Source of the DNA: Pisolithus tinctorius
Taxonomy: Eukaryota > Basidiomycota > Agaricomycetes > Boletales > Pisolithaceae
Assembly (NCBI GenBank): GCA_024663395.1
Contig: JANFAH010000014.1
Location: 1,178,001-1,242,000 of the forward strand
DNA length: 64,000 nucleotides
Direction of reading: 5' to 3'
In this document: piece after piece, positions 47,055-60,884 of the stretch
How positions within the stretch are numbered: the stretch's first letter is position 1
Layout: each line of letters begins with the position of its first letter
Notes under the pieces: generated by a model
The model's database searches: none
Seen by the model: only the letters and a program-made list of their open reading frames with translations
Told to the model about the DNA's origin: nothing
Made by a program: the position numbers and the translations under genes

Positions 47055-48806
47055 TCACGGCTGCATGACGGGTGGCGGGTTCCCTTTCTCGACCGCCGTA
47101 CGGAGACTAACGACACGTTGGTTGGTACGATAACAGGCTAGTAGTGCAAAATTTCAAACGGACCTGTAATCATCACCATTCTGTGTGATGTAGCGTACCC
47201 AAGGCAACGCTTGGTATCCTGATTTTTCGACGATCTTCAAGTAGCGCACTTGAATGCCGGACACGGTGAAGTAAGGGATTTCAAACTTGACGGTGAGTGG
47301 GGCACGTGTAGGGGGTTCCGACTCTAGGTCCACAGTTAGGGCATGGAACAACTAGTGCAGAGAGGCATACCGCTCCTGACGCTCGGTAGCCCAAAGTGTG
47401 CGCGCATAATGTAGTCGCGACCACCACCAAGTTGTTTCATTTTCCAGACGAATGCCGACTTGTCTGGTGCATATTGCACGCTTCCCGTTGTAGCCTACAG
47501 ATTCGGAATGTCTCAACGTCAGTGTTTCGATACTTCAGTTTGATCATACTTGCCCTGAATTTCGGGCTATCCGCATCATCCGGGACAGGTACCCATATCT
47601 CTACGTTATTTGCCGTGCTGCGCCGCTTGAACTGTGCCTTGCACTTGACGACGTACTCGACTCGAGAACCACGGTGGCTTTCAACGGATGCTTCGACCCA
47701 TATCAGAGGTTTTACGGGCGTCGAGAGTCGATAAGACATTAGCTCAAATTCGCCGTCTGGGGGGATGAAGGAGATGGTGCGATCGCTTTCGAAGCGACTG
47801 AGCCGCACACATTGATGGAACTTGACGTCTTCCATTTCGATGGACTTGCCACGCGAAGCTAAGGTACGGTACCAGATCGGTGGGGATTCTCCGAGTCAGA
47901 AGTTGTCGCACGAGCGGAAACAAAGAGAGACGTACTGCGACCTGTGCTCTCGAACATGACTTTGTCATTGAGACCAAGTCGTAGTTCTGGCATCCCAGAT
48001 AGATAGCACTTCATCTTGACGGCACCAAGGATCTCTGAACGGACGACGTTTCCGTTCGAATTAACCTACGTACATATATAAACATATTAATGGATGTACC
48101 TGAGAAAGCAGCTGGAAAGACGTACGAGAAGGTTTACACTCTCGATGACATCCAGGAAGACTTCATTCTTCCTATACCGGATACCTTCCGTTCTCCAGGA
48201 CACGGCATTGGTAACGGCCATAGGTGGACGCGCTTGTACCTCGAGTTTGTGTGATTCCTGCGTGATATATCTGCCATTCCAAACAGTCGGTGAACCCCCG
48301 ATTCACGATGCCAAAGAAAAGCACACTGCGTATTTGACAGACTCACTCCTGCAAGATCTTGCTTTCCGTTGTCTGAGGATAGCCAAAGTCCATCATCTCG
48401 TCCATAAGTTCATATATGATAACGAAGTTGTCTCGTATCGATTCCTCCTCGAGTTCCTTGAAATATTCGATGAGGACTTGCGTGAGTCGGTGTAGGAAAA
48501 CGATGATCTCGGCGGCATCGCTATTCTGTTTTGAAAGAGCAAGCACTTGACACATCGGACACGTCTGCAAACGGTGACATTCTCCCGTAACTCGATGCAA
48601 GACTCACGGTATAGGTTAGAATGCCTGATGTGCAGGTAGTTGATCCCCTGACTGGAGAAACAAGGTGTGACTTGTTGGCCCTCCTCTTCGATGTCGAGGA
48701 CCAGAGGCAGGAAACGCTCGATACACGAGGGCTGTACGTCGTCTCTGTATGAGCGCTGGATCAGTGGTTTACCTTTGAGGTCGAGTATCGCGATGAGCGA
48801 GGCCAT
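47055..48806 (-). CDS. APM1: AP-1 adaptor complex mu subunit
   Basis: Clathrin adaptor subunit that recognises tyrosine sorting signals at the trans-Golgi and endosomes. Exons in transcript order: 48806-48608, 48545-48347, 48270-48126, 48065-47936, 47858-47550, 47494-47371, 47323-47164 and 47106-47055. Typical text: MASLIAILDLKGKPLIQRSY, then HIRHSNLYLLALSKQNSDAA, then NEVFLDVIESVNLLV, then EMEDVKFHQCVRLSRFE, then KAQFKRRSTANNVEIWVP and EIPYFTVSGIQVRYLKIVEK. Coding length is 1318, one more than the 1317 that would give a normal 438 residues. The mismatch is at the junction 47550/47494, where the conserved frame needs one G fewer. As this subunit is highly conserved, a consensus error is the likely cause. 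Confidence 0.92.
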
Positions 48807-48944
48807 TGCGTTGAGCAGCGACGGAGGACACTCTGAGAGAAGAGACTTTCCTAATTTGGATATGTCGCCCCCAACCGCTTATCCCGACAGACAATCGACA
48901 GACCCCTGCACGTGGCTGATCTCTGCCTGTCCCTCCAATCCACC

Positions 48945-50387
<1,443 letters not shown>

Positions 50388-50710
50388 ATGGAGATCTCTG
50401 TTTACTTAGCATTTCAGGACTTGGGACTCCTTTCACGTTCTCGAACACTTTTGACCGTGTACCATTTTTGCCAAAAGCATTCGTGAATCGATGCATACCT
50501 ACCATACAAATGTGTAACCGTTCGCGATGAATATTGCAGAAACGGGTGTTTTCTCTATTGTGAACATGAAATGGTACGGAAATCGATGAAACAAAAAAAG
50601 AGTCCTATCAGATTGTCTACAACGTCTAAACTGCCTCTGGTATCCGTTACATGCCAGCTAGTATACACTGTATAGATTCGGTGAGCTGTGGCGTTCCGTT
50701 GTCCAAGCGG
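50388..50710. other. convergent gap between the two GDP-fucose genes
   Basis: About 320 bp shared by the 3' ends of GMD and the fucose synthase gene. Nothing else is visible. Confidence 0.5.
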
Positions 50711-52213
<1,503 letters not shown>

Positions 52214-52330
52214 TTAGGCAGACTTGTATAATCTCAAGAGGGGCTGAGGCTGAGACCGTGCGTAAATCGACTCGGGGTTTCCCACCGACGGGTGGTGTGG
52301 GTGTGCTCCTAAAATCATACCATCAACATC
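52214..52330. promoter_or_regulatory. 117-bp divergent promoter, GER1 and FAD1
   Basis: The only space between the two start codons, so it must hold the core promoters and 5' leaders of both genes unless leaders overlap. No specific element was recognised. Confidence 0.6.
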
Positions 52331-53780
52331 ATGGACAGACAGAAGATAGCCGGGGACGTCTATGATCTCGCCCAATCACAGGATCCCATTGGCGCGCTGG
52401 TCAAGGAGTCGCTGGACGTTATCGAACAGATTCTGGCTACCTACGGGTGAGTTTGAATTTCTCCACGTCAGACTTAAGTGTGAACTCTTCACTCTTAGGC
52501 CGGAACGGATATCGTTGAGCTTCAATGGGGGAAAGGATTGTGGGTGTCCCATCGTACACATGGTCAGCTCGCCATTTCGTGACCTTTTTTCTTTCTTCAC
52601 ACAGGCACCGTGCTCCTACATCTTTATGTCGCTGCTCTCGCTCGCTGTCACCCAAACACTCAGTCCATCGCCGCCGTTTACATTCCCATTCCCTCACCCT
52701 TCCATGAACTAGAGGGTTTCATCGCACAGGCAGCCAAGGCCTATGGTCTGGACCTCTTCACCTGCGTTCCTCCTTCGGGCATTCCCTTGCCAGTCGAGAG
52801 CGTTACACCACCAACAACGACACCTGGTACACAGTATGATTATCTAGGGAACAGTGGCACACTAAATCTTCCCGTCGGAGAAAGTCGGGGAGGCGAAGGA
52901 ATGAGGCGCGCGTTGGAACTGTACAAGTCACGATTTCCACACATTCAGGCAATATTGATCGGGACACGGCGAACAGATCCGCATGGGGGTAAGTAATTTT
53001 AATCAAAACTTCATTCCGGGGTTGCATTTCGTTGCGGGGTGGCAACGTTCATAACTCTTTTATTTTGTTTGTTTTTTTCACCAGCAACGCTCACCCATCG
53101 GAACATGTGCGATCCCGGTTGGCCGTCGTTTGAGCGCATCAATCCGATCATCAACTGGGCGTATTCTGATGTTTGGACATTCCTTAAAAAGTTGCAAGTG
53201 CCTTACTGCGCGTTGTACGATCAAGGGTGGGTGGTTTGCGATCACTATCCATATATCTTGGGTCGCGGCTCAGCTTATATTCTAATTCGTTGCAACAACT
53301 AGGTACACCTCTCTCGGTTCGACGTTCGACACGTTCCCTAATCCTACACTACGTATCCCCCCGTCTTCCGATGCTTCCGATTTCTTCCCCACTTCTTATG
53401 TTGTCGTCGCCGATAACCCAAATGCAACGTGCCAAGCTGAAAAAACTCCTGTATCGTCCCGAATATCGCTCCTGGAAGACCAAGACTTCGGAGCGTTTAC
53501 CATCGTGGCTAGCAACCCGGATGGCATATGTGTCCCTGAGCCCAATACAGATCCAGAAGCTTCTTTCCATCTTCGAAGTTCGTTGGCAGAAGGCGGTTAC
53601 GGCCCCCTTCGCGTGATCGCTGCAGACCCAAACACTATATGCACCCTCGAGTGTGCGGGCCCGGACGAGAATAAGTCATTCGACGCACGGATATCGACCT
53701 CCTCGCGATACAGACCAGCGTATGAGTTGACAGATGGCAGTCTCGAGCGGGCTGGTAGGTTCCAGGGGGGGCATTCGTGA
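52331..53780 (+). CDS. FAD1: FAD synthetase (FMN adenylyltransferase, PAPS-reductase fold)
   Basis: Transfers AMP from ATP to FMN to make FAD. Exons 52331-52446, 52499-52539, 52605-52988, 53085-53226 and 53303-53780 give 386 residues. The PP-loop-like [16 protein letters not shown] (residues about 44-58) binds [23 protein letters not shown] and [17 protein letters not shown], followed by the [16 protein letters not shown] block, are diagnostic for the Fad1/PAPS reductase group. The C-terminal half is longer than in yeast and includes [18 protein letters not shown] close to the end, as in other basidiomycete versions. All introns are GT-AG with consistent phases. Confidence 0.93.
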
Positions 53781-54278
53781 CAATGGTTCCTTGACACTCG
53801 TCAATCTTGCTATTCTATCCATCCCCTTGTCGTATTTCTAGGATAGATAAGATTCGTGATTTTTTTAAACGTCGATTATTTGTACCCTTGTATCATGAAT
53901 AGGTGTAACCAATCAGTAGGGAGATGGTAACTAGATCCTAGTCAAGGTACGGTTGGAATGTCCTTATCAATCTTTACAAGTGGGACGCAGCTCGCAGCAG
54001 AAATGACTTCTACAATTAGTTCACTGACGACGTCAATCCTCGGACGCCATGAGGTCCAGGTAGAAAATAAGCGGCGGTCAGTGATGGAGCTCTAGTTCTG
54101 GACAGTATGGACTAGTGATCTGGAGTCATTCCACGTGCTGGTGACCTTTTGTTCCTACTTGTTACCGAGGGAATTGGATTGTCGGTGCCCACTGGCCGGT
54201 TCCCAGCAGGGTACTATATACTTGTCCAGTATGGTGTAAGTCACCGGACCATGGATCGGAAGTCAACTACCTTTTATT

Positions 54279-54341
54279 GACTTAATACTACTTACATGGC
54301 AAGGTTTGCCAGCAACCTTGCCATGTAAGTAGTACTAAGTC
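54279..54341. repeat. short perfect-type hairpin
   Basis: Two arms of 28 bp, reverse complements with one mismatch, around a loop of about 7 bases. It reads like a strong stem in RNA or a tiny foldback element. No gene ends beside it, so a terminator role is not supported. Confidence 0.7.
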
Positions 54342-54899
54342 TTTTCCAAATTGCTGAAGGCAGTGCCAGGACTCCCAGCCATGAAACACGAGAATGGGTA
54401 TGAGGACGAAACATGCCAGAATGGAAACACAAAGTTAAAACGAAAATGGATATGCAGCTAGTTAGCCATGCGAAGCTGGCGAGTCCGGTAACGAAGAGTA
54501 CGCCGCTGTGACAATGAGGTAGGTCGAACGAAGTAAGGGCAGTGGCTTTGTGTACATATCCAACCTGGCCGCTGAGACTGGATATGAAAATAATAATGTC
54601 TTGACTGATATTGCCTTTTCCCTGTCCCAGTTTGGTCGAAGTATGTCGACGAGTGGCGAGAACGGCACTAATCCAAGTTCAGCAACGACGACGCTACTGA
54701 ACGCAACTACCATTCCCGCCCATACAAGCCTATCTGAGATGGCAGGTAAGTATCCGTCTTTGATGGCACCAGTCGCGAGGAAGGCGATCCCAGCAAGAAC
54801 AATCTGCTACATTGTAAGCCACGAATATGCTATCAAGGACTCACTTACTAGTGTCCTGTATCCGGTATCAATCACCATGGGATGATCACCACTGGCTTC

Positions 54900-55060
54900 G
54901 TCGTCACCTTGTCCTGGCTGTCCTGGCTGTCCTGGCTGTCCAGGTGGCCCAGACTCGCCTGCAGTCCTGGTAGCCAAGGTGGTCCCTGCAGTCCTGGGCT
55001 ACCAGGACCACAGGGACCACCTGGGCTACCAGGACTGCAGGGACCACCTCCACCAATATT
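54900..55060. repeat. minisatellite, collagen-like Gly-Pro coding on the minus strand
   Basis: Tandem copies of a 9-bp word TCCTGGCTG pass into variants with CCAGGACCACAGG and CTACCAGGACTGCAGGG. Read on the minus strand within the frame 54872-55138 it gives Gly-x-Pro triplets (SPGSPGGPCGPGSPGLQGPP). No complete gene can be built around it. Confidence 0.6.
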
Positions 55061-55933
55061 CATCCTTTTCCCCACCCTTGCGAGGAGGGATGGTGAGCGT
55101 AACACGCTTCGAGAGCTTTGACGCCGCCCTGCGAGCATTTTCTGCAGACTGTGAAGTGGCAGGCATGATGACTCGAAGGGAAAATGGACTCGGGTTGTGT
55201 GTTACCAGTTCTTGGGGGGGGGGGGGGCCAAATTTTTACACCCCACTTTTCCTTCTCTCACTGTTTTCGGATTGTCACGACTGCAATGCAGTTTATGAAG
55301 TCAAGTGAATCTGGAACAGCATAGATGCTGCCACACTACGAAGGAACCCTGTCGTACCCAGCCACAATCGGAGATCCATGCTACATACACAAGTTTAGGG
55401 GCTTACCCGCCAGAAACCTGTACACCGCAGGCACGGGTTGGAGTTGTACCATACCATACCCGTACCCTCCATACCTGTGACCAAAATACCGTGGTGTTAC
55501 CCGTACCCATGAACAACCCTAGGTGGTGTAGGAGCTGTGTATGCACGACGGGGAATAGTCAATGTTGACAATCCCTTGGAGTCTGTCAACATGCTTGGTA
55601 TCAATGTATTTAGTGCACGAAACACTATTACAGATTAATCGATTATGGTTGACACACGAAGTTGGAGATGGGGCTTTGAGCGAGGCTGAGAGAAGGGGGA
55701 TTGGCCGACAGGGCTGAACACGGTCACATGTTCAACCAAAACTCACATGGCCAGCAGTACGTCCATCCATCAACTTTATGAACTCATGACCACTGGCATG
55801 ATCACTACTTTCAGATTTCTCCACCTGGAATCGTCCATTCAATGGAAGTTGACTTGACACCTGAATTTTCAAGGCTGGTGTGAAGGGGTACTATTTTATT
55901 ACAATATCGCTGGTTAGGGAGATCGTCATCGTC

Positions 55934-56146
55934 ATGGCCTCAGATCCGTCGTCCGACACGGCAGAGTCACTTGGGGCCTTCATATCGCGTCAGCGAACTC
56001 CTCTCTCCCTCGAACGTGAAGCCGAGATCGAACGCACGTCTCTATTACTCACAAATTGCAACCCGCGACTTCTTGAGCAGAAGGGGCTTGCGTTGGGTAA
56101 TTTGGGTGTAGTCTCCGCAGGCATAGGACTCTCGTTTCCTAATTGA
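55934..56146 (+). pseudogene. N-terminal fragment of a DNA helicase A (Hcs1/IGHMBP2-like)
   Basis: The first 70 residues match the start of fungal DNA polymerase alpha-associated helicase A: FISRQRTPLSLEREAEIERT, then LLLTNCNPRLLEQKGLALG. After that the frame stops at 56146 and no Walker motifs or later helicase domains follow in the next kilobase. It is therefore a fragment, either a captured exon or the remains of a deleted gene. Confidence 0.5.
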
Positions 56147-56199
56147 TGCCGTACTCGATAAGGAAATGTCTCTTATCGCACGTAGCGTCCATCTCGCGT

Positions 56200-56610
56200 T
56201 GACTCTTGTCCCATTGATGCCTGGCCTTCACTCCGGGTTCTGTGCGTCCGCTTTTCTTTGCCTTGAAGCGACACTGAGTCATGCCCTAATTACAGCCATA
56301 CCAACCGTACCAAATGGAGGGAATCATACGTCGGCATTCACGGAAGCCGCCAGCACCATCCAGGCCCACGAGGCGTGTATCGACGTGTCGAAGGCGCTAG
56401 CTGCCGTCGGTATGCGCGTGTTAACAGACGAAGCGTTCCTATCCAAAGTAAGTCTGCCCAGGTAACTGGATGTGTTTATGAGGTTCTCACACCTCGTAGG
56501 CCAATTCAGCATTCGAGGAAGCCAAAGGAGCAAGAGGTGATTCAACAAAAAGAATGATTGTGCAAGAAGACTGGAAGAAACGTCGCGTACCGACAAATTT
56601 GTATGATTAA
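56200..56610 (+). pseudogene. C-terminal fragment of an M20-type peptidase/amidohydrolase
   Basis: The frame to 56465 contains NGGNHTSAFTEAAST followed by AHEACIDVSKALAAVGMRVL, which resembles the end of M20/ACY1L2-type dipeptidases, where Asn-His-x-x-Phe-Thr lies near the active site. An intron at about 56450-56501 would lead to a short tail, ending near 56610. The metal-binding N-terminal domain is absent upstream. It stands directly behind an unrelated helicase fragment. Confidence 0.4.
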
Positions 56611-57460
56611 TTGACACGACCTTGGATTGGACGTGAATGGAAGTTCGGATTCGTCAACGCACTAGTCCCGCTTATCTTTTCGACATGCCTTGGCAACTTT
56701 GGAATTACATTCTTCTAAAGTTTGTCGCCTACTGTTCTTGGAAGGTGTTGAACGGAAACTGCAAGACAAACGTCTTCGACTCTGACCAGGACCACCAGAT
56801 GGCTGCGAGACAAAATAGGATTCGTCGTTAGATTCGCGATGTTCAGTGGAGGACTTACTGCACGAGATGATTCTCCTCTGCTTCAAGTTTCTCGTGTCAC
56901 CCCACCACGGGTTCTATGCACACATGCGGCCGTGAATATCCAAGCCAAATGTCCGGTCGCTGAGCACTCACGTATGTTTTAGCTGAAACGAGAAAAACAT
57001 GGTCAATAGGTGACCCTCGAGAACAAGGGAAAAAAAAACCACGTCCTGGCATTCCATCAGAGCGAATTGGAGTGGGCCGCATGTTAGGCTACAGAAAGAT
57101 CTACGATACGGACGTTCAATGCAAAGGCTTCCAGTCGAACGCTGTCTTGCCTGATGTCTTCCGTTGCCAAACAATGTACAAACACATCAGACCTTCTCCA
57201 CTTTGTCGACTGTCCTCCTAATCAACGAGTGTCCATGCGAGCGGTATTCCTCAGTCCGTTCTTCGTAGGAATATGGGTTATGGCTCGAGATGTGCTTTCC
57301 CGTGACGTTGTGGATGCTTGACATCTTTTTTTTTCCCCGTGCCCACGGATTTATGATCATGCTGCGTGCTGATACCAGTTAATACTCGGCTAAATTTTTT
57401 AGCATTCCCATTACCAGAAGTAAAGTAACCCAAAAAGTGAGCCGTGGTGAAGTACCCAAG
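56611..57460. other. intergenic region before the tRNA
   Basis: Short overlapping frames only; none has a recognisable domain. No repeat was noted. Confidence 0.35.
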
Positions 57461-57532
57461 TACCGCCGATGGGGATCGAACCCACAACCTTTGCCTTAGG
57501 AAGGCAACGCACTACCATTGTGCTACGACGGC
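57461..57532 (-). tRNA. tRNA-Arg (anticodon CCT)
   Basis: The minus strand folds as a 72-nt cloverleaf. The acceptor stem is GCCGTCG with CGGCGGT (two G-T pairs), followed by discriminator A. The D stem is GCAC/GTGC, the anticodon stem TTGCC/GGCAA with loop TTCCTAA (anticodon CCT, reading AGG), and the T arm GTGGG-TTCGATC-CCCAT. No intron is present. It lies 90 bp upstream of the biotin ligase gene on the other strand. Confidence 0.9.
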
Positions 57533-57621
57533 TCGACAACTTTTGTCCGGCCGTGCTATCTGAGCGATCAATTACCTAGATAAGATTAGACAAGCTATAT
57601 GTCTCCTCGTAGTCGCCAACG

Positions 57622-59817
57622 ATGGACGTGCTCATCCATCCCAGCACACATCCAACAGCGGACGCAGTAGCACAGTCTCTGACTTCCCTCCTCGCCCCTC
57701 ACTACCTCCCACAGCTGATCTCATCCGCAGCCCTCGCATCTCCAGCTTATCCTTGGCACTCCACATGTGCTCTCCTGGTCCTTCTCGGTCCACCCGCTGA
57801 TCACACAGCGGTCCGCAAGTATATCGAAACAGGCGGGAGAGTACTCGCTTTGGGGGCGGGGACAAAGCAGTCTCATGGAATATTCGGCACTCATGATTCA
57901 CTGCATGCACTTTCTGGCGGTGGAGTGCTCGGACTCAGAACCGATACTAGCATCCTTCGTTTGACTGAAGGCCTAACATCGTTCTATATCGATTTCCCAA
58001 CACAGACCCCTTCACAAGCTACCATCGATATCGACGCGGCACAGATTCACGTATCTCGTATACCTTTGGCAAAGATCGACGTCGACGCCAGCAAGGTAAA
58101 CGTTCTTGCCCGTTTCTCCAACGACAACTCGCTTGCCGGCGTGTCGTCCCAAGGCGGTCACATCGCAATTTGGTCATGCGCACCATCCCTACACGAGAAA
58201 CTTGTCCATGCAACCTTCGCGGCCTTGGGTTTGTGCTTCGGCGCTCCACCGTACGACCGACAGCCACCGGCTACGCACATCCTTCCACAATTACTCCTTG
58301 CGAGCCCAACTAATTGGAATGCCCGGAACCTCGTCCTGCAGTCCCTGTTTCCTGAGCGAGATATCCATGATGCATTCGCTTCCCTTGGCTTTCAACCCGA
58401 TGACGGTAAAGCGCCACGCCAGCTTGACGAGCTGTCCGATAAGATGCGTTTCTCCGATGCAAACAATTCATTCCACTTTCATCCCGTCAGTGAATTTTCG
58501 TCGACAGGGGGCTCGGACCATCCGATACTCCAGCTCCTTCGGCAGTCGGCAACCAGTTCCACGGAGGAAGTGAAGGATGTCATCCTCCCAAAGCAGCCCC
58601 TTACCCTTGGGCAGGAGCAACTTTATACTCCCTTGTTCTCACCGTCTACCTTTTTCTCTGCACTCGACCAGTTCCGTGTTCGAGATAACAGTGCTCACGC
58701 GGATGCCTCCTCTTCCTGGAAAATGGGAGACGTGCTTATGTATGGTGAGGTTGTCACTAGCACACAAAGCTTGCTAGACAAGTGAGTTACCTTCCGGCAT
58801 TCACGGGCGACCGATACCTGCTCAAATTTTCCTTACTGCTTCCAAGGAACCCAAAATTCCTCCGCGCTCTTCCGTCTCCCATCCTTTCCTTTGCATCGAA
58901 GCAAACCGCTGGACGAGGGAGGGGTGCAAATGCATGGGTATCACCAGAGGGATGCATACTCATGTCCCTCCTCACTCGTGTACCCCTCAAGAGCACCGGA
59001 TCAGGCGCACTTCCCGCTCGCTCCATTCGAGCCTCCAATCTAATATTTGTTCAGTACCTCTTTGCGATCGCGGTAGCCGAAGCATGTGATGTCCTCGACC
59101 CATCCGGTCGATGGGCTGACAAAATCAAACTCAAATGGCCCAATGACATATACGGCGAGTTCCCCGCCGCCCAAAAAGAACCGGGTAAGAAGTATGAATG
59201 GAAGAAGCTCGGTGGGATATTGGTCAATTTGCATTTTGAGGGAGGGATGGTAGATATCATCATCGGTAAGAGTTCTCAGACACGACCTCACCCGAGTAGC
59301 GACTTATGCTTTGTGTGGTTTCGTTGTTGGAAGGTTGCGGGCTGAATGTCCTGAACGAACCCCCCATCGCCTCTCTAGCACAATTGGGGGCTCTCGGAAG
59401 CGATACTCTGGCCTCGTCTAATCCCCGCATTGAACGAGTCGCCGCAGCCATACTAGCCAGTTTTGAACGTATATGGGAATCGTTCCTCGACGACGAAGAA
59501 CGCGGGTTCGAACCATTCCTTGATCGCTACACTTCAAGATGGCTACATTCGTACGTTGTGTTTTGGCGAAGTTACTACCTTGTGCGCGCAAGCTCAAATT
59601 GTCTTGCCCCCGTAACAGGAATCAGATCGTCACGCTGACCACGACCACACCACATACGACCGTGCGTATCGAAGGTATCACCACGGATTATGGACTCTTG
59701 CGAACGGTACCTTTGAGTGGAGGCCGTGCATCCGGAAGCAGTCACTACATCGATTTACAGCCAGACGGCAATAGCTTCGATATGATGAAGGGGTTGATAA
59801 AGGTGAAAGGGACGTAG
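57622..59817 (+). CDS. BPL1: biotin-protein ligase (holocarboxylase synthetase)
   Basis: Attaches biotin to carboxylases such as acetyl-CoA and pyruvate carboxylase. Exons 57622-58781, 58847-59265, 59334-59550 and 59619-59817 give 664 residues, the fungal length. The N-terminal half is the glutamine-amidotransferase-like domain of eukaryotic ligases. The catalytic half has TSTQSLLDKN, the biotinyl-AMP loop GRGRGANAWVSPEG, KLKWPNDIY and the GGILVNL strand, then CGLNVLNEPP. The C-terminal SH3-like cap includes VRIEGITTDYGLL. All phases agree. Confidence 0.95.
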
Positions 59818-60884
59818 TGATTACGGAGCTGTTGTAGGGGTCAGAGTGACATGAGGTTTGGTGTAACACTACATCTAAAAAATCAGGATCCTTGTATTCG
59901 GTTTTAGAGAGCACATAAACAATGGACGGCGTGTACATGAACTGGCGTGTTTTGAGATATCGAGTTCACAGATGAGACTGTAAGGAATGCTTAAGGGTAT
60001 GAAGAATATGTCCCTGCCGTAGGCCTTAGCGTCCCTCGTGAGTCATAGTCGACGTCTGCCTTGGAATTGCCACTGCAGCTCTAACCATATGATGCAGCAG
60101 CAACTTCCATCAATTCATGCACTGGCAGCTTTATCAACATAATGTGCCAAGGAAACCAAGCTTACCACCTTTGTTGTGCTGATCAATCATACAGATGTAA
60201 CTGAGAGCATTGGTTAGCACAACAAGATTGGCTTTTCATAAACCCAGCCAATCCCGTTGCGCTAACCACCACTGTCAGCTATGTGAGCCTGAAGGTCTTC
60301 TGGGACCTGGGTGCCATTTCGAGGTCTGGAAGCACCAATGGAGCCACGTCGAAGAGCCTTCGTGGGTTGGGGATGCTCAACCTCTTGGGAGGGGCCTAAG
60401 TCAGCCACCTCACGAATGGCTACCGCCTCTGTTGCTCACAGTTGCGGATTGAAGGTGGTAGAGATAGAGCCATCTCAGAGAAAAGAAATGAAGACACGTT
60501 TACTGTAACGCCGCACCCCCGTTACTTTTATATGCCACAGTTATGCTGTGCACGAAACAGAACTCTGATAACAGACGCAGGATCATGCTGCGCACTCAGA
60601 CCGATAACAATCGGAAATGAAAGGACACACTTTTAAGGAACGTTGCATATTCATTGTACCAAGGGTCCTGGACAAAAAGCTCTATCGTTGTCAATTCAAC
60701 TCCCTGAGTACCGCCATTTTGGTTTGTCTGTGAGTGAACACCGTCGTCGAGGAATGTCACATGTGACACACCACATTGCACTGTCACGTCCTTTTCGCAC
60801 AGGTGTAATGACTCCAACCAGCTGGGCTTCGAGCTCGAAACGCTTTGTAGAGTGTCGGGTGCCAGTCTAAACTTCCCGGAACTG
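59818..60884. other. intergenic region
   Basis: About 1.07 kb between BPL1 and the metallophosphatase gene. Short frames on both strands are not recognisable; no RNA or repeat was seen. Confidence 0.4.

Larger units (their letters stand above)
53781..55933. other. repeat-rich intergenic region
   Basis: About 2.15 kb with a 63-bp hairpin (54279-54341), a collagen-like minisatellite (about 54900-55060) and a run of about 14 G at 55215-55228. A minus-strand frame 54462-54713, extendable to about 54810, is hydrophobic (VVAFSSVVVAELGLVPFSPL) and could be a piece of a membrane protein gene, but I do not recognise it. Confidence 0.45.

Noticed and set aside
59505..59520. GGTTCGAACC-like word resembling a tRNA T arm
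   Set aside because: It lies inside the coding sequence of the biotin ligase and no cloverleaf can be formed around it.
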